Notes: generated by a model not told the origin, from the sequence alone. A DNA stretch of 50,331 nt from Mycobacterium asiaticum (GCF_001668675.1 NZ_LZKQ01000251.1:1-50331); one strand, 5' to 3'; numbered from the stretch's first letter, positions 24,357 through 38,967 are shown. Numbers and translations are program-made.

Positions 24357-27176
24357 GTGACCACTCAGCCCGCGTTCGCCGACCGCCACATCGGGCCGGA
24401 CAGCCAGGCCATCGCGACCATGCTCGCCGTCATCGGGGTCGACTCCCTCGACGACCTCGCCACCAAGGCCGTCCCGACCGGAATCCTGGACAAGCTGACC
24501 GCAGGCGCCGCGCCTGGTCTGGACGCCCTCCCACCGGCCGCCAGCGAGGCCGAGGCCCTGGCCGAGCTGCGGGCCCTGGCCGACAGCAACACCGTCGCCG
24601 TCTCGATGATCGGGCAGGGCTACTACGACACGCTCACCCCGCCGGTATTGCTGCGCAACATCATGGAGAACCCGGCCTGGTACACCGCCTACACCCCGTA
24701 TCAGCCCGAGATCAGCCAGGGAAGGCTGGAAGCGCTGCTGAACTTCCAGACCATGGTCACCGACCTGACCGGGCTGGAGATCGCCAACGCGTCGATGCTC
24801 GACGAGGGCACCGCGGCCGCCGAGGCCATGACGCTGATGCACCGCGCCTACCGCGGGCCCGCCAACCGGCTGGCGGTCGACGTCGACGTGTTCGGCCAGA
24901 CCGCCGCGATCCTGGCCACCCGGGCCAAGCCGCTGGGTATCGAGATCGTCACCGCCGACCTGCGCGACGAGCTGCCCGAGGGCGACTTCTTCGGGGTCAT
25001 CGCCCAGCTGCCGGGGGCCGGCGGCCGGATCACCGACTGGACCGCACTGGTGGAGCAGGCCCACGACCGCGGCGCACTGGTGGCCATCGGCGCGGACCTC
25101 CTGGCGCTGACCCTCATCACACCGCCGGGCGAAATCGGCGCGGATGTCGCGTTCGGCACCACCCAACGGTTCGGCGTCCCGATGGGCTTCGGCGGACCAC
25201 ACGCCGGATACCTGGCGGTGCACGCCAAGCACGCCCGGCAGCTGCCCGGGAGACTCGTGGGAGTGTCGGTCGACAGTGACGGCACCCCGGCCTACCGGTT
25301 GGCGCTGCAGACCCGCGAACAGCACATCCGCCGCGACAAGGCCACCAGCAATATCTGTACCGCCCAGGTGTTGCTGGCGGTGATGGCCGCCATGTACGCC
25401 AGCTACCACGGCGCCGACGGGCTGGCCGGCATCGCGCGCCGCATCCACGCCCACGCTGACGCCATCGCCGGCGCCCTGGGTGAGGCGCTGGTGCACGACC
25501 GGTACTTCGACACGGTGCTGGCCCGGGTCCCCGGCCGTGCCGACGAGGTGATCGCCGCGGCGAAGGCCGGCGGGGTGAACCTGTGGCGCGTCGACGCCGA
25601 CCACGTTTCGGTTTCCTGCGACGAGGCGACCACCGACGCGCACGTGGCGACCGTGCTGGCCGCCTTCGGCGTCACCGCCGCGCCCGCCAGCACCGACATC
25701 GCAACGCGCACATCGGAATTCCTGACCCACCCGGCGTTCAGCCAGTACCGCACCGAGACTTCGATGATGCGCTACCTGCGCACCCTGGCCGACAAAGACA
25801 TTGCGCTGGACCGCAGCATGATCCCGCTGGGTTCGTGCACCATGAAGCTCAACGCCGCCGCCGAGATGGAGTCGATCACCTGGCCGGAGTTCGGGCGTCA
25901 GCACCCGTTCGCGCCTGCTTCGGACACCCCGGGCCTGCGACGGCTGATCAGCGACCTGGAGAACTGGCTGGTGGCGATCACCGGCTATGACGCGGTTTCG
26001 TTGCAGCCCAACGCCGGTTCGCAGGGTGAGTACGCGGGCCTGCTGGCCATCCACGACTACCACGCCAGCCGTGGTGAGCCGCATCGCGACATCTGCCTGA
26101 TCCCGTCCAGCGCGCACGGCACCAACGCGGCGTCGGCCGCGCTGGCCGGGATGCGGGTGGTCGTGGTGGGCTGCCTGGAAAACGGCGACGTCGACCTGGC
26201 CGATCTGCGTGCCAAGGTCAGCGAGCACGCCGACCGGTTGTCCGCGCTGATGATCACCTACCCGTCCACCCACGGCGTTTACGAACATGACATCGCCGAG
26301 ATCTGCGCGGCCGTGCACGACGCCGGCGGTCAGGTCTACGTCGACGGCGCCAACCTCAACGCGCTGGTCGGTTTGGCCCGGCCGGGCAAGTTCGGCGGCG
26401 ACGTCAGCCACCTGAACCTGCACAAGACGTTCTGCATCCCGCACGGCGGCGGCGGCCCCGGTGTCGGGCCGGTGGCGGTGCGCGCACACCTGGCCCAGTT
26501 CCTGCCGGGCCACCCGTACGCTCCGGAACTTCCCGGCGGGCATCCGGTGTCGGCGGCGCCCTACGGGTCCGCGTCGATCCTGCCGATCAGTTGGGCGTAC
26601 ATCCGGATGATGGGCGGCGACGGCCTGCGGGCGGCGTCGCTGACCGCGATCGCGTCGGCCAACTACATCGCACGGCGACTCGACGAGTACTTCCCGGTCC
26701 TCTACACCGGCGAGAACGGCATGGTCGCGCACGAATGCATCCTGGACCTGCGCGGCATCACCAAAGCGACCGGCGTGACGGTCGACGATGTGGCGAAACG
26801 ATTGGCGGACTACGGCTTCCACGCTCCGACGATGAGCTTCCCGGTGGCCGGCACGCTGATGGTGGAGCCGACCGAAAGCGAGAGCCTGGCCGAGGTGGAC
26901 GCCTTCTGCGAGGCCATGATCGGGATCCGCGCCGAGATCGACCGCGTCGGGTCCGGGCAGTGGCCGGCGGACGACAACCCGCTGCGCGGGGCACCGCACA
27001 CCGCCGAGTGCCTGCTCACGTCGGAGTGGGAGCACCCCTACACCCGGGAGGAGGCCGCCTACCCGCTGGGGAAGGCGTTCCGTCCCAAGGTGTGGCCGCC
27101 GGTGCGGCGCATCGACGGCGCCTACGGCGACCGCAACCTGGTCTGCTCGTGCCCGCCGATCGAGGCGTTCGCGTAA
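24357..27176 (+). CDS. gcvB: Glycine dehydrogenase (decarboxylating), P protein
   Basis: This 939-residue single-chain P protein is the PLP enzyme that decarboxylates glycine and transfers the aminomethyl group to lipoyl-GcvH. It has the N-terminal (alpha-like) half and the C-terminal (beta-like) half fused. The PLP Lys690 is in [16 protein letters not shown]. Other hallmarks are [28 protein letters not shown] and a C-terminal CSCPPI. It starts with GTG 24357. It is controlled by the tandem glycine riboswitch. Length fits H37Rv GcvB (recalled as 941 residues). Confidence 0.97.
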   Translation: MTTQPAFADRHIGPDSQAIATMLAVIGVDSLDDLATKAVPTGILDKLTAGAAPGLDALPPAASEAEALAELRALADSNTVAVSMIGQGYYDTLTPPVLLRNIMENPAWYTAYTPYQPEISQGRLEALLNFQTMVTDLTGLEIANASMLDEGTAAAEAMTLMHRAYRGPANRLAVDVDVFGQTAAILATRAKPLGIEIVTADLRDELPEGDFFGVIAQLPGAGGRITDWTALVEQAHDRGALVAIGADLLALTLITPPGEIGADVAFGTTQRFGVPMGFGGPHAGYLAVHAKHARQLPGRLVGVSVDSDGTPAYRLALQTREQHIRRDKATSNICTAQVLLAVMAAMYASYHGADGLAGIARRIHAHADAIAGALGEALVHDRYFDTVLARVPGRADEVIAAAKAGGVNLWRVDADHVSVSCDEATTDAHVATVLAAFGVTAAPASTDIATRTSEFLTHPAFSQYRTETSMMRYLRTLADKDIALDRSMIPLGSCTMKLNAAAEMESITWPEFGRQHPFAPASDTPGLRRLISDLENWLVAITGYDAVSLQPNAGSQGEYAGLLAIHDYHASRGEPHRDICLIPSSAHGTNAASAALAGMRVVVVGCLENGDVDLADLRAKVSEHADRLSALMITYPSTHGVYEHDIAEICAAVHDAGGQVYVDGANLNALVGLARPGKFGGDVSHLNLHKTFCIPHGGGGPGVGPVAVRAHLAQFLPGHPYAPELPGGHPVSAAPYGSASILPISWAYIRMMGGDGLRAASLTAIASANYIARRLDEYFPVLYTGENGMVAHECILDLRGITKATGVTVDDVAKRLADYGFHAPTMSFPVAGTLMVEPTESESLAEVDAFCEAMIGIRAEIDRVGSGQWPADDNPLRGAPHTAECLLTSEWEHPYTREEAAYPLGKAFRPKVWPPVRRIDGAYGDRNLVCSCPPIEAFA

Positions 27177-27182
27177 CGGCCC

Positions 27183-28043
27183 TCAGCCGAAGCGATCGAT
27201 GATGGCTTGGGCGATGCGCTCGGGCGCGTCCTCCTGAATGAAATGCTTGGCGGTCGGAAGTTCGACGACCACCAGGTCACGAAATGTCGCGCGCAGCCGG
27301 GGGATTGCCGGTCCGGGCCGGAATGCGACGTCCCGCATGCCCCAGACCACCAAGGCGGGTTTGCCGCCGAGCAACGCGGGCACCTCGCGGGCCAGCCGAT
27401 CCAGCAGCGGACGCGCTGCCAGCAGCTCCTTGGGCAGCACCGCCACGCCCACCCGGGCCGCGGGGTCGGGCTGCACCCGGCGGTAATGGTCCAGGACCGC
27501 TTGCTTCGGCAGGATCTCGGTGCCGGCCGGAATGAGCCTTTCCACGAAGAAGTTTCGCTGCAGGATCGCCCACTGCATGACTCGGCTGGACATCACCTTG
27601 CTGAACATCCTGGTGCTGAAATCCTCGGTGGGCCAGAACCAGGTATTGCCCAGGACGACGCCGCGCACCCGGTCGGCGCGCTCGATTGCGACCGCCAGGC
27701 CGATCGGACCGCCCCAGTCCTGTCCCATGGTGACGTAGCCGTCCAGACCGAGGTGGTCGACGAATTCGCCGAGCACCGCGGCATGTTCGGCGACGGTGTA
27801 CCCAAAGCCCGCCGGACGCTCCGAGAGGCCAAAGCCCAGGTAGTCCACCGCGATGCAGCGGAAGCGGTGCCGCAGTGCCACGACGATGTCGCGGTAAAGG
27901 AAGCTCCACGTCGGGTTGCCGTGGCAGAACAGGATCGGTGGGCCCTCGCCCTCGTCGATGTAATGCACGCGACCCCGCGAGCTGTCGAACCACCGCGACT
28001 CGAATGGATAGAGCTGCGGGTCGGGCGTGAATTGCGGGCTCAT
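27183..28043 (-). CDS. Haloalkane dehalogenase-type alpha/beta hydrolase (Rv1833c-like)
   Basis: This 286-residue alpha/beta hydrolase has an Asp nucleophile rather than Ser: GQDWGG with Asp109. The oxyanion motif HGNPTW is at 41-46 and the catalytic His267 is in TAKHFIQED. These features define haloalkane dehalogenases. H37Rv Rv1833c (DmbC in M. bovis) is the match. The enzyme would hydrolyse halogenated alkanes to alcohols, though its natural substrate is unknown. It is the last gene of the glcB operon, starting 3 bp after the stop of the VWA gene. Confidence 0.9.
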   Translation of the reverse strand: MSPQFTPDPQLYPFESRWFDSSRGRVHYIDEGEGPPILFCHGNPTWSFLYRDIVVALRHRFRCIAVDYLGFGLSERPAGFGYTVAEHAAVLGEFVDHLGLDGYVTMGQDWGGPIGLAVAIERADRVRGVVLGNTWFWPTEDFSTRMFSKVMSSRVMQWAILQRNFFVERLIPAGTEILPKQAVLDHYRRVQPDPAARVGVAVLPKELLAARPLLDRLAREVPALLGGKPALVVWGMRDVAFRPGPAIPRLRATFRDLVVVELPTAKHFIQEDAPERIAQAIIDRFG

Positions 28044-28046
28044 CGC

Positions 28047-30104
28047 CTAGCTCAGGAAGGTGTTCACCGCGGTGGTGAGGTCGGGAGTCGCCGACGTGGG
28101 CAGATTCTGATAGCTGCCGCCGCTGAGCCGGGCGACGGCTTCCCAGGTCGCCCGGTCCGGGTCGCCGCCGAAGTCGATGACGTTGACCGCGATCGGCTTG
28201 GCCGGGTCGGCCGCAGTCTTGATGAACTCCTGCAGGCCAGGTCCGTCCAGCGTCTGGTCCGTGTGCGGCCCGGCGGTGATGACCAGGATCGAGTTGTTCT
28301 GGCCGGCACGATAATTGGCCAGCATTTCCTGGTAGATCATCCGCAGCGTGGTGAACGACACCGCCCCGCCACCGGACGAATACTGCTTGTCCAGCGCGGC
28401 CTGCAACGCCGCCGAGCGCGGCTGGCCGTTGACCTGGTCGGCCAGCGGCCCGATCGGCACTTCCGCCCGGCCCTCGTGTCCGTCGAATGTCCACAGCCCG
28501 ACGGCAGCGCTGGGCGGTAACGCCTTGATCCGGCCGTTCAGCGCCGCAATGACGTTGGCGAGCCGCGTCTTGCCGCCGCCGTCGTCGTTGGGCAGCGACT
28601 GGTCGAGCATGATGGTTGCGGCCACGCCGGTCGAAGGCGCTGCCAGGGTATCGGCCAGCATCACGCGGGTGGCCTCGTCGCCGACCGACAAGGTGGCTGG
28701 CAGGGCCGGGAAGCCGGTGACCGAGCTGCTTGGCGGCTTGACCCCCTCGGCCCGGAAGCCCGCCTTGGCCAGCCGCTCGAGTTGCTCCGGCTTGTGCATG
28801 TACCGGGAGAAGGCACTGGCGGCCGTGGTCTGTTCCCGCGACAACCAGGAACCGCTGAGCAGCACGGTCGGGTAGTCGGCCACCGCGGCAGGCCCGGGCG
28901 GCAGCCAGGAGGCCAGTTTGCCCTTGGCGTCCGAGGTCGACTCGCCGCGCTGGAACAGCTGCTGTTCGGTGGTGACGACCGCGTGCACCGGCGCGGCCGC
29001 CGGGTCTCCCGGCTTGAGCAGCGCGTTCATCGCCTCGGTCAGCGAGTCGTCGGAGAGCTTGGGTTGCCCGCTCAGCACGGTGCGCACGGCGCCGATGCCG
29101 GCGGTCGGGGGAGAGCCGCCCGGCGCCGACGCGGACGCGATCGCCTCGCTGGCCAAGAACGAGGCGTCGCCGTTGCCGGTCTCCGGCACGGCCAGCCGCA
29201 GCGAGCCCCATGCGGGGGCATTCAGCCCGGCCATCGAGTTCGGATTCGACTGCAGGCCGGGCAGCGCCCCCCAGTTCTGCTTCGAGAGCACCTGCTGGAA
29301 CTCCGGCCGGATCGCGAGCACCACCGGCGACGTCACGAGCGAACGGCTGTCGCTGATCGTCTTCTGGCCCGTCGCGCTGGACAACCGGGCCGCCGAGATC
29401 GAGCTGCCTGGGATCCACAGACCTGGCTGGTTGCCGAGTTCGGCCGGCCACTTGCCGATGAAACCACCGATGACGGCGTCGGAGTTGGCGGGCTTGACCG
29501 TGACCTCGACGCAGCGGTCACCGACGGGGCCGGCGGACGCGTTGTAGCTGTCCGCGAACTGCTTGACCTGCTCGGCGATCGTCGGGTCCGCCAGCACCGC
29601 GACCGCGTCCTTGCCGCCCACGCAGCGCGCGGCAGCCGTGTGCGAACGGTGCGACAGCGCGTCGCCGAAGAAGCGCCACACGATAACCCCGGCCACCACC
29701 ACGACGACGGTGACCAGCGCAACGATCACGCCGATGCTGACGCCGCGGCGGCCGCCTGCGCTGCGGTGCCCGCCCAGCCTTTCGCCGAGCCCCCGGTGCC
29801 CACCGCGAAACAGCGGTGGCGGGGGGGTTGCCGGCGTCTCCGCGGCAGGCGGCTCGAATTCCGACGGCCGCTGCCCGAAGTCCGGGTACTCGTCGTCGGG
29901 ATACTCATGATCGGGAACATCGGGGCCGACGGAACTGGCGGGCCCTTCTTGCGGGACTCCGAAATGCCCTTCGTCGGGCTCCCGAAAGTGCCCGAAGTCC
30001 TCCGGGTAATCCGAGTCCTCGAACTCACGGGAAGGCTCAGCGACCGGTTCCGGTTCGAAATCGGGGGCCGATTCTTCCGGGTCGGGCTTGCTGTGCCTAC
30101 CCAC
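28047..30104 (-). CDS. Membrane-anchored VWA-domain protein (Rv1836c-like)
   Basis: This 685-residue protein has an acidic, Pro/Glu/Asp-rich cytoplasmic N-terminus (residues 1-115), then one transmembrane helix at about 121-143 ([20 protein letters not shown]). An extracytoplasmic region like a periplasmic binding protein (about 160-460) and a C-terminal VWA domain (about 480-685) follow. The VWA metal site is degenerate: LDQSLP where DxSxS is expected. FDFGG-like and [10 protein letters not shown] segments are present. It corresponds to H37Rv Rv1836c, function unknown. Its start overlaps the end of glcB by 8 bp. It probably binds a protein or peptide partner at the cell surface. Confidence 0.87.
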   Translation of the reverse strand: MGRHSKPDPEESAPDFEPEPVAEPSREFEDSDYPEDFGHFREPDEGHFGVPQEGPASSVGPDVPDHEYPDDEYPDFGQRPSEFEPPAAETPATPPPPLFRGGHRGLGERLGGHRSAGGRRGVSIGVIVALVTVVVVVAGVIVWRFFGDALSHRSHTAAARCVGGKDAVAVLADPTIAEQVKQFADSYNASAGPVGDRCVEVTVKPANSDAVIGGFIGKWPAELGNQPGLWIPGSSISAARLSSATGQKTISDSRSLVTSPVVLAIRPEFQQVLSKQNWGALPGLQSNPNSMAGLNAPAWGSLRLAVPETGNGDASFLASEAIASASAPGGSPPTAGIGAVRTVLSGQPKLSDDSLTEAMNALLKPGDPAAAPVHAVVTTEQQLFQRGESTSDAKGKLASWLPPGPAAVADYPTVLLSGSWLSREQTTAASAFSRYMHKPEQLERLAKAGFRAEGVKPPSSSVTGFPALPATLSVGDEATRVMLADTLAAPSTGVAATIMLDQSLPNDDGGGKTRLANVIAALNGRIKALPPSAAVGLWTFDGHEGRAEVPIGPLADQVNGQPRSAALQAALDKQYSSGGGAVSFTTLRMIYQEMLANYRAGQNNSILVITAGPHTDQTLDGPGLQEFIKTAADPAKPIAVNVIDFGGDPDRATWEAVARLSGGSYQNLPTSATPDLTTAVNTFLS

Positions 30105-32295
30105 TCGCGCGTGCCTTAAATTCCCGTCGGCGGCGGTGCAGGATCGGCTCGGTGTAGCCGTTGGGCTGCTGGCCGCCTTCCAGGATCAGGTCTTGGGCGG
30201 CCAGGAAGGCGATGCTGTCGTCGAAGTTGGGCGCCATCGGCCGGTAGGCACGGTCGCCCTCGTTCTGCTTGTCCACCAGCGGGGCCATCCGCTCCAGGCT
30301 GGACCGCACGTCCTCGCGGGTGATCACCCCGTGCCGCAGCCAGTTGGCCAACAACTGGCTGGAGATGCGCAGCGTGGCGCGGTCCTCCATCAGCGCGGTG
30401 TTGTGGATGTCGGGCACCTTCGAGCAGCCGACGCCCTGTTCGACCCAGCGCACCACGTAACCGAGGATGGACTGGCAGTTGTTGTCGACCTCCTCGCGGA
30501 CCTCCTCGGGGGCCCAGGCCAGTTCCTTGGCCAGCGGAATGGTCAGCAGTTCGTCGATGGTGGTGCGCTTCTTGCCCTGCAACTCCTCCTGCACGGCGCC
30601 GACGTCCACCTGGTGGTAGTGCATGGCGTGCAGGGTCGCCGCCGTCGGGGACGGCACCCACGCGGTGGTGGCGCCGGCCTTCGGCTGGCCGATCTTCTGC
30701 TCGACCATGTCGGCCATCAACTCGGTCATGGCCCACATGCCCTTGCCGATCTGGGCCTTGCCCTTGAAGCCGGCGGCCAGTCCGGTGTCGACGTTGGCGT
30801 CCTCGTAGGCCTTGATCCACGTGGTGCTCTTCATCGCACCCTTACGGATCATCGGGCCGGCCTCCATCGAGGTGTGGATCTCGTCGCCGGTGCGGTCCAG
30901 GAAGCCGGTGTTGATGAACACCACCCGGTCCGCGGCGGCCTTGATACACGCCTTCAGGTTGACCGTGGTGCGGCGCTCCTCGTCCATGATGCCGACCTTC
31001 AACGTGGCCTGCGGCAGTCCCAGCACGTCCTCGACGCGGCTGAACAGCTCACAGGTGAACGCGACCTCTTCGGGCCCGTGCATCTTGGGCTTGACGATGT
31101 ACACCGAGCCGGTGCGACTGTTGACCAACGGGCCATTCAGCCCATCGTTGTCCGAGCCGGACCTGAGCCCGTGAATCGCGGCCAGGCCGGTGAACAACGC
31201 GTCCTGAATGCCCTCCGGCACCTCATTACCTTCGGCGTCCACGATGGCGTCGTTGGTCATCAGGTGGCCGACGTTGCGGACGAACAGCAGGCTGCGCCCG
31301 GGTAGGGTCAGCTCGCCGCCGTCGGGCGTGGTGTAGGTGCGGTCCTCGTTGAGACGGCGGGTGAAGGTCTTGCCACCCTTGGCGACCTCCTCGGCCAGGT
31401 CACCCTTGTTCAGGCCCAGCCAGTTGCGGTAGCCGAGCACCTTGTCGTCGGCGTCGACCGCGGTGACCGAGTCTTCGAAGTCCATGATCGTGGTGACCGC
31501 CGACTCGAGCACCACGTCCTTGATGCCGGCGGCGTCGGTCTTGCCGATCGGCGAGTCGGGGTCGATCAGGATCTCGATGTGCAGGCCGTGGTTGACCAGC
31601 AGCACCGACCAGTCGGGGGAGCCCAGCTCGCCGCGGTACCCGACGAACTTCTCCGGGCTGGCCAGGGTGGTGGAGTCGCCGTCGAGGGCGACCTGCAGCT
31701 GGCCGTCCTCGATGCTCAGGCCGGTCACGTCCGCCCAGGAGCCCGACGCCAGCGGGACCGCCCCGTCCAGGAACTCACGGGCGTAGGCGATGACCTTGTC
31801 ACCGCGCACCTGGTTGTAGCTGTCGCCCTTCTCGGCGCCGTCGTCTTCAGGGATGACGTCGGTGCCGTACAGGGCGTCGTACAGCGAGCCCCACCGCGCG
31901 TTGGAGGCGTTCAGCGCGAACCGGGCATTGAGCACGGGCACCACCAGCTGCGGGCCGGCGGTGCTGGTGATCTCGTCGTCGACGCCTGAGGTGGTGATGG
32001 TGAAGTCTTCCGGCTCGGGCAGCAGGTAGCCGATGTCGGTGAGGAACTGGCGGTAGGCGTCCGGGTCCAGCGGCTCCAGCACCCGGTGCCGGTGCCACTT
32101 GTCGATCTGGGCCTGCAACTCGTCGCGCTTGGCCAGCAGCTCCTGGTTGCGCGGGGTGAGGTCGGTGACCACCTTGTCGACGCCGGCCCAGAAGCTGTCC
32201 GGGTCGATACCGGTGCCGGGCAGGGCCTCGTTGTTCACGAAGTCGTACAGCACCTGGGCGACGCGCAGATTGCCTTGGGCTACCCGATCAGTCAT
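30097..32295 (-). CDS. glcB: Malate synthase G
   Basis: This 732-residue malate synthase G condenses glyoxylate and acetyl-CoA to malate, completing the glyoxylate shunt. Conserved parts include [46 protein letters not shown] (glyoxylate/Mg region with Glu), [19 protein letters not shown] and the C-terminal domain. In M. tuberculosis GlcB (Rv1837c) is also surface-exposed and binds laminin. A strong ribosome-binding site, GGAGGAG, lies just before the ATG. It is the first gene of an operon with the VWA protein and the dehalogenase. The 255 bp upstream holds no gene. Confidence 0.96.
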   Translation of the reverse strand: MTDRVAQGNLRVAQVLYDFVNNEALPGTGIDPDSFWAGVDKVVTDLTPRNQELLAKRDELQAQIDKWHRHRVLEPLDPDAYRQFLTDIGYLLPEPEDFTITTSGVDDEITSTAGPQLVVPVLNARFALNASNARWGSLYDALYGTDVIPEDDGAEKGDSYNQVRGDKVIAYAREFLDGAVPLASGSWADVTGLSIEDGQLQVALDGDSTTLASPEKFVGYRGELGSPDWSVLLVNHGLHIEILIDPDSPIGKTDAAGIKDVVLESAVTTIMDFEDSVTAVDADDKVLGYRNWLGLNKGDLAEEVAKGGKTFTRRLNEDRTYTTPDGGELTLPGRSLLFVRNVGHLMTNDAIVDAEGNEVPEGIQDALFTGLAAIHGLRSGSDNDGLNGPLVNSRTGSVYIVKPKMHGPEEVAFTCELFSRVEDVLGLPQATLKVGIMDEERRTTVNLKACIKAAADRVVFINTGFLDRTGDEIHTSMEAGPMIRKGAMKSTTWIKAYEDANVDTGLAAGFKGKAQIGKGMWAMTELMADMVEQKIGQPKAGATTAWVPSPTAATLHAMHYHQVDVGAVQEELQGKKRTTIDELLTIPLAKELAWAPEEVREEVDNNCQSILGYVVRWVEQGVGCSKVPDIHNTALMEDRATLRISSQLLANWLRHGVITREDVRSSLERMAPLVDKQNEGDRAYRPMAPNFDDSIAFLAAQDLILEGGQQPNGYTEPILHRRRREFKARASG

Positions 32296-32550
32296 TGTTC
32301 TCCTCCGTAATGGCCTTTCCGGCCCCTCAACTAACCCGGGACCAGGCCCGACTAGCTACCATCACCCTACCGAGCAACAGCCTGACGAGCGTAGCCCGAC
32401 CGGCACACAATGCCAGGTCACGGCACGCTGACAGGCTCGCCCGCAGCCACGCGACGGGCGTCCTTGGAATCGCTTTTCGGCAACGCGGGCACGAGGAATT
32501 TCGTTCCATGCATCAGCTCACTGATACCCGCGGCCGCTCAGATCATACGG
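32296..32550 (-). other. Intergenic region upstream of glcB
   Basis: This is 255 bp with no convincing gene on either strand. On the minus strand several TANNNT hexamers occur (for example TACGCT, TAGGGT) between about 32350 and 32400, and the segment ends in the glcB ribosome-binding site. In H37Rv, as I recall, this interval holds vapBC13 and PE_PGRS34, which are absent here. Confidence 0.5.
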
Positions 32551-33611
32551 TCAATCACCGGCACCATCGTCGCGCATGCTGCCGACGAGGTCCTCGACCA
32601 GATCTTCCAGCGCCACCACAGCAACGATCTCGCCCTGCACGGTGCCGTTGTCAGCGGTCACCAAGGCCAGGTGGCTGTTGCTGCGGCGCATCCGGGACAG
32701 GGCGTCGGGCAATCCGAGCGACTGCGGTACCCGCGGCAAGGCACGCACCAGGGACAGGTCGATCACCGTTTCCGGATCGTCGCCCAGGGCCAGCACGTCC
32801 TTGATGTGCAGGTATCCCAGGAAATTACCGTCGCGGTCCACCACCGGGAAGCGGGAATAGCCGGTCTGGGCCAGGGCCTCTTCCACCGCGCCGATGGTCG
32901 GTCCGGAGCCCGGTGCGGCAACCGAGACCGCATGCACTCGGGCCAGCGGCACCGCGACATCCCCGACCACCCGGGTGCGGACCCGCAGGGCACGGGTCAG
33001 GCGGATCTGTTCCTCGTTGTCGAGCAAACCCTCCGAGGAGGATTGGGCGATCATCTCCGACAGCTCGGCGGTGGACACCGTGATGTCGAGCTCGTCCTTG
33101 GGCTCGACGCCCACCGCCCGCAGGACCCCGTTGGCGCATTTGTTGTAGAAGGCGATGACGGGCCGCGCCGCCTGCACGTAGGGCAGATACGCCGGAACCA
33201 GCAGCATCGCGGTGCGCTCCGGGCCGGCCAGCGCGATGTTCTTCGGCACCATCTCGCCGAGCAACACGTGCAGGATCACCACCACGGCCAGCGCGATCGC
33301 GAACGCCAGCGTGTGCAGCAGCGCGGGATGCATCCCGGTCAGCCCGAGCAACGACTGCAGCAGCCCGGCGACGGCCGGCTCGGCGATGCGGCCGAGCAGC
33401 AGCGAGGCGACGGTGACACCCAGTTGCGCGCCGGCCAGCATCGCGGGCAGCTGTTCACCGGCCCGGATGACCGTGACCGCTCGGGTCCGGCCCTGCTCAG
33501 CCAGCGCCTCCAGCCGGTCCCGGCGCGCCGAGATCATGGCGAACTCCGCGCCGACGAAGAACGCGTTCAGGGCGATCAGCAGGACTGCCAGCAGGATCGC
33601 CACCACCGGGT

Positions 33612-33615
<4 letters not shown>
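32551..33615 (-). CDS. DUF21 (CNNM)/CBS-domain membrane protein, shorter paralog (Rv1841c-like)
   Basis: This 354-residue protein has an N-terminal DUF21/CNNM membrane domain ([55 protein letters not shown]). Two CBS motifs follow ([20 protein letters not shown] and [19 protein letters not shown]). It lacks the C-terminal CorC/HlyC domain of its neighbour. Family members are linked to magnesium or other divalent-cation transport; hemolysin names are historical. The start is ATG 33615, overlapping the stop of the upstream paralog (ATGA). The extra N-terminal 37 residues of the open frame are not plausible. Confidence 0.9.
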
Positions 33616-34991
<1,376 letters not shown>

Positions 34992-34998
34992 GAGCCTT

Positions 34999-36435
<1,437 letters not shown>

Positions 36436-36448
36436 CTAGTGCAACTCG

Positions 36449-37918
36449 CTAAGCAGGTACTTCGCTCCGGTCTCCGCTCCACAACGTGTGGAACTTCTTG
36501 CTCGGGTCCTCGTCGGTGCGCCCGTAGGTGTGCGCGCCGAAGAAGTCCCGCAGGCCTTGGGTCAGGGCGGCCGGCAGGCGCTCGGTGCGCAGCGCGTCGT
36601 AGTACGACAGCGCCGACGAGAACCCCGGAATGGGGATACCCAACTGCGTGGCGGTCACCACCACCCGGCGCCAGCCGTCGATGGCGGCCTCGATCGCGCT
36701 GCGGAAATAGGGCGCAACGATCAGCGTCGCCAGGTCCGGGTCGTCGTCGTAGGCCTCTTTGATCCGGTTGAGGAACTTGGCCCGGATGATGCAGCCCCCG
36801 CGCCAGATGGTGGCCAGATCGCCGGGGGTGACACCCCAGTCGTATTCGGCGCTGCCGGCCTGGATCTGGTTGAAGCCCTGCGCGTAGGCGATGATCTTGG
36901 ACGCGTACAGGGCCTGCCGGACGTCCTCGATGAATTGCGCCGCGGCTTCATCGTCGCCGGCGATTCGCCGCCCTAGCTCGCCCGAGGCAAGCCCGGTGGT
37001 GGCCTTACGCTGGGCCACCGAGCCCGACAGCGCCCGCGCGAACACCGCTTCGGCGATCCCGGTCACCGGCACGCCGAGATCCAGCGCCGACTTCACCGTC
37101 CAGCGGCCGGTGCCCTTCTGCTCGGCCTCGTCCAGGATGATGTCGACCAGCGGCTTGCCGGTCTTGGCGTCGTTCTGCCGCAGCACCTGAGCGGTGATCT
37201 CGACCAGGAAGCTGTCCAGGTCGCCCTTGTTCCACTCGTCGAAGACGTCGGCGATCTCCCCGGCCGTCTTGCCGAGTCCGTCGCGCAGCAGCTGATACGC
37301 CTCGCCGATGAGCTGCATGTCGGAGTATTCGATGCCGTTGTGCACCATCTTCACGAAGTGTCCGGCGCCGTCGGGTCCGATGTGGGTGCAGCACGGCACC
37401 CCGTCGACGTGCGCGGAGATCTCCTCGAGCAGCGGCCCCAGCGAGGTGTAGGACTCCGCGGGCCCGCCGGGCATGATCGACGGCCCGTTCAGGGCACCTT
37501 CCTCACCGCCGGAGATCCCGGCGCCAACGAAGTGCAGCCCGCGCTCCCGTATGGCCTTCTCGCGGCGGATGGTGTCGGTGTAGAGAGCGTTGCCGCCGTC
37601 GATGATGATGTCGCCTTCTTCCATGGCGTCGGCGAGCTCGTTGATGACGGCGTCGGTGGGGTCGCCCGCCTTGACCATGATGATGACCCGGCGCGGCTTT
37701 TCCAGGGCCGCAAGGAATTCGGGGATCGTTTCACTGCGCACGAAATTGCCCTCGGAACCGTGCTCTTTCAACAGCGCATCGGTCTTGGCCACCGAGCGGT
37801 TGTGCAGCGCCACGGTGTAGCCGTGCCGGGCGAAGTTCCGGGCGAGGTTGGAGCCCATGACCGCCAGGCCGGTGACGCCGATCTGGGCTGTCGCAGTCTT
37901 CGAATCCGACGAACTCAT
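36449..37918 (-). CDS. gnd1: 6-phosphogluconate dehydrogenase (decarboxylating)
   Basis: This 489-residue enzyme oxidises 6-phosphogluconate to ribulose-5-phosphate, CO2 and NADPH. The NADP-binding motif GVTGLAVMGSNLARN is at about 13-27. The substrate-binding signature is ISGGEEGALNGPSIMPGG, and the catalytic segment is GHFVKMVHNGIEYSDMQLIGE. The C-terminal helical domain ends with FFGAHTYGR. The start is ATG 37918, after GAAAGG; the open frame extends 13 codons further without a good start. It is first in the gnd1-guaB1-CBS operon and corresponds to Rv1844c. A zwf partner is not in this window. Confidence 0.95.
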   Translation of the reverse strand: MSSSDSKTATAQIGVTGLAVMGSNLARNFARHGYTVALHNRSVAKTDALLKEHGSEGNFVRSETIPEFLAALEKPRRVIIMVKAGDPTDAVINELADAMEEGDIIIDGGNALYTDTIRREKAIRERGLHFVGAGISGGEEGALNGPSIMPGGPAESYTSLGPLLEEISAHVDGVPCCTHIGPDGAGHFVKMVHNGIEYSDMQLIGEAYQLLRDGLGKTAGEIADVFDEWNKGDLDSFLVEITAQVLRQNDAKTGKPLVDIILDEAEQKGTGRWTVKSALDLGVPVTGIAEAVFARALSGSVAQRKATTGLASGELGRRIAGDDEAAAQFIEDVRQALYASKIIAYAQGFNQIQAGSAEYDWGVTPGDLATIWRGGCIIRAKFLNRIKEAYDDDPDLATLIVAPYFRSAIEAAIDGWRRVVVTATQLGIPIPGFSSALSYYDALRTERLPAALTQGLRDFFGAHTYGRTDEDPSKKFHTLWSGDRSEVPA

Positions 37919-38002
37919 CTGTTGCCTTTCGATCGGGCCTTCGTTGGATGGACACACTGTGACACAGCAGACTTCTGGCGGTCCAAAGGGTTTGGCTTGG
38001 CG

Positions 38003-38953
38003 TCAGGCGGAGACCAACCGGTGCAGCTCCGTCAGCCACGGTACGGCCAGCGCGATGGTCGGCACCACCAGCACCGCCGCCGCGGCCAGGTAGACCACCG
38101 CGGACAGCAGCGGGCTGTTGCCGCTGCCGTTGAGCCGTCGTACCCGCAGCACGGTGCTGGCGCCGCCGGCGGCCAGCGCACCCGAGGGCGCGCGACCGGA
38201 AGCACAAGCGACCAGCGCCCGGGCCAGGGGAGCGCGACCGGTGGCGCGGACGGCAGCGTCGTCGGCCAGCAGTTCCACCAGCAGCTGCACGGCACCCAGC
38301 GCGTTGGCGCTGCGTACCAGCCGGGGGAACGCGGCGTAGAGGGCGGTGAACGCTTCCAGGACGAGGTCGTGCCGGGCGCGCAGGTGAGCCCGCTCGTGAG
38401 ACAGGATCGCGGCTACTTCGTTGTCGCCGAGTGTGTTCAGTGTCCCTTCGCTGACCACCACCCGGCTGCGCACGCCGGGCAGGCAATAGGCGAGAGGCTG
38501 CTCGACGTGCAGGATGCGCAGGTCGCGGGGCACCGAACACGGCTGGCCCAAGGCGGCATCGTGGTCGATCCCGACCAAGTCAACGACCATGCGGTGGCGC
38601 GCCCGGCGCCGCCGGGTGGCGATGGCCACCCGCGCCGCGGCGACCGCCAGCCGCGCACCGACCATCAGGGTCAGGGCGAAAACGGCTATGTAGGCCGACC
38701 ACAGCGGCCAGCCGAGGCGACCTTCGGCGTCCAGGACTCCCGCCGTCGGCCGACCGTCCGGGCCCGGCATCAGCAACCGGCTGGCAATCGCGATCCCGGC
38801 ACTGAACGTGGACAGCACGGCGGCCAGGGCGACGGCCTGCCAGAGCACCATCGCGGCCCGTGGAGCGCGCTGCGGCCAGGAGGCGCGGGCCAACAACGCC
38901 GGTGTCGGGCCAGCCAGCAGCACCGCAAGGATGGTGAAGGCCAGCGCAGACAC
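38003..38953 (-). CDS. M56 family (BlaR1-like) membrane metalloprotease (Rv1845c-like)
   Basis: This 316-residue membrane protein has four hydrophobic segments (near 1-20, 35-60, 85-110 and 285-305). The zinc-protease motif HERAH is in AAILSHERAHLRARHDLV, a gluzincin motif of the M56 family. It lacks the extracellular penicillin-binding sensor of true BlaR1. It follows blaI by 14 bp, and the H37Rv pair Rv1846c-Rv1845c has the same order. It likely cleaves or triggers release of BlaI on envelope stress or beta-lactam exposure. No RIP-type sensor domain is seen. Confidence 0.9.
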   Translation of the reverse strand: MSALAFTILAVLLAGPTPALLARASWPQRAPRAAMVLWQAVALAAVLSTFSAGIAIASRLLMPGPDGRPTAGVLDAEGRLGWPLWSAYIAVFALTLMVGARLAVAAARVAIATRRRRARHRMVVDLVGIDHDAALGQPCSVPRDLRILHVEQPLAYCLPGVRSRVVVSEGTLNTLGDNEVAAILSHERAHLRARHDLVLEAFTALYAAFPRLVRSANALGAVQLLVELLADDAAVRATGRAPLARALVACASGRAPSGALAAGGASTVLRVRRLNGSGNSPLLSAVVYLAAAAVLVVPTIALAVPWLTELHRLVSA

Positions 38954-38967
38954 GCTGTGATTCTCCC

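Noticed and set aside
24327..27035. 902-codon minus-strand open frame opposite gcvB
   Set aside because: It is the antisense shadow of gcvB. The Arg/Gly/His-rich translation has no domain, and gcvB and its riboswitch explain the region.
27277..29451. 724-codon minus-strand open frame across the dehalogenase and VWA genes
   Set aside because: It is a different frame of two recognised genes on the same strand. The translation is low complexity without motifs.
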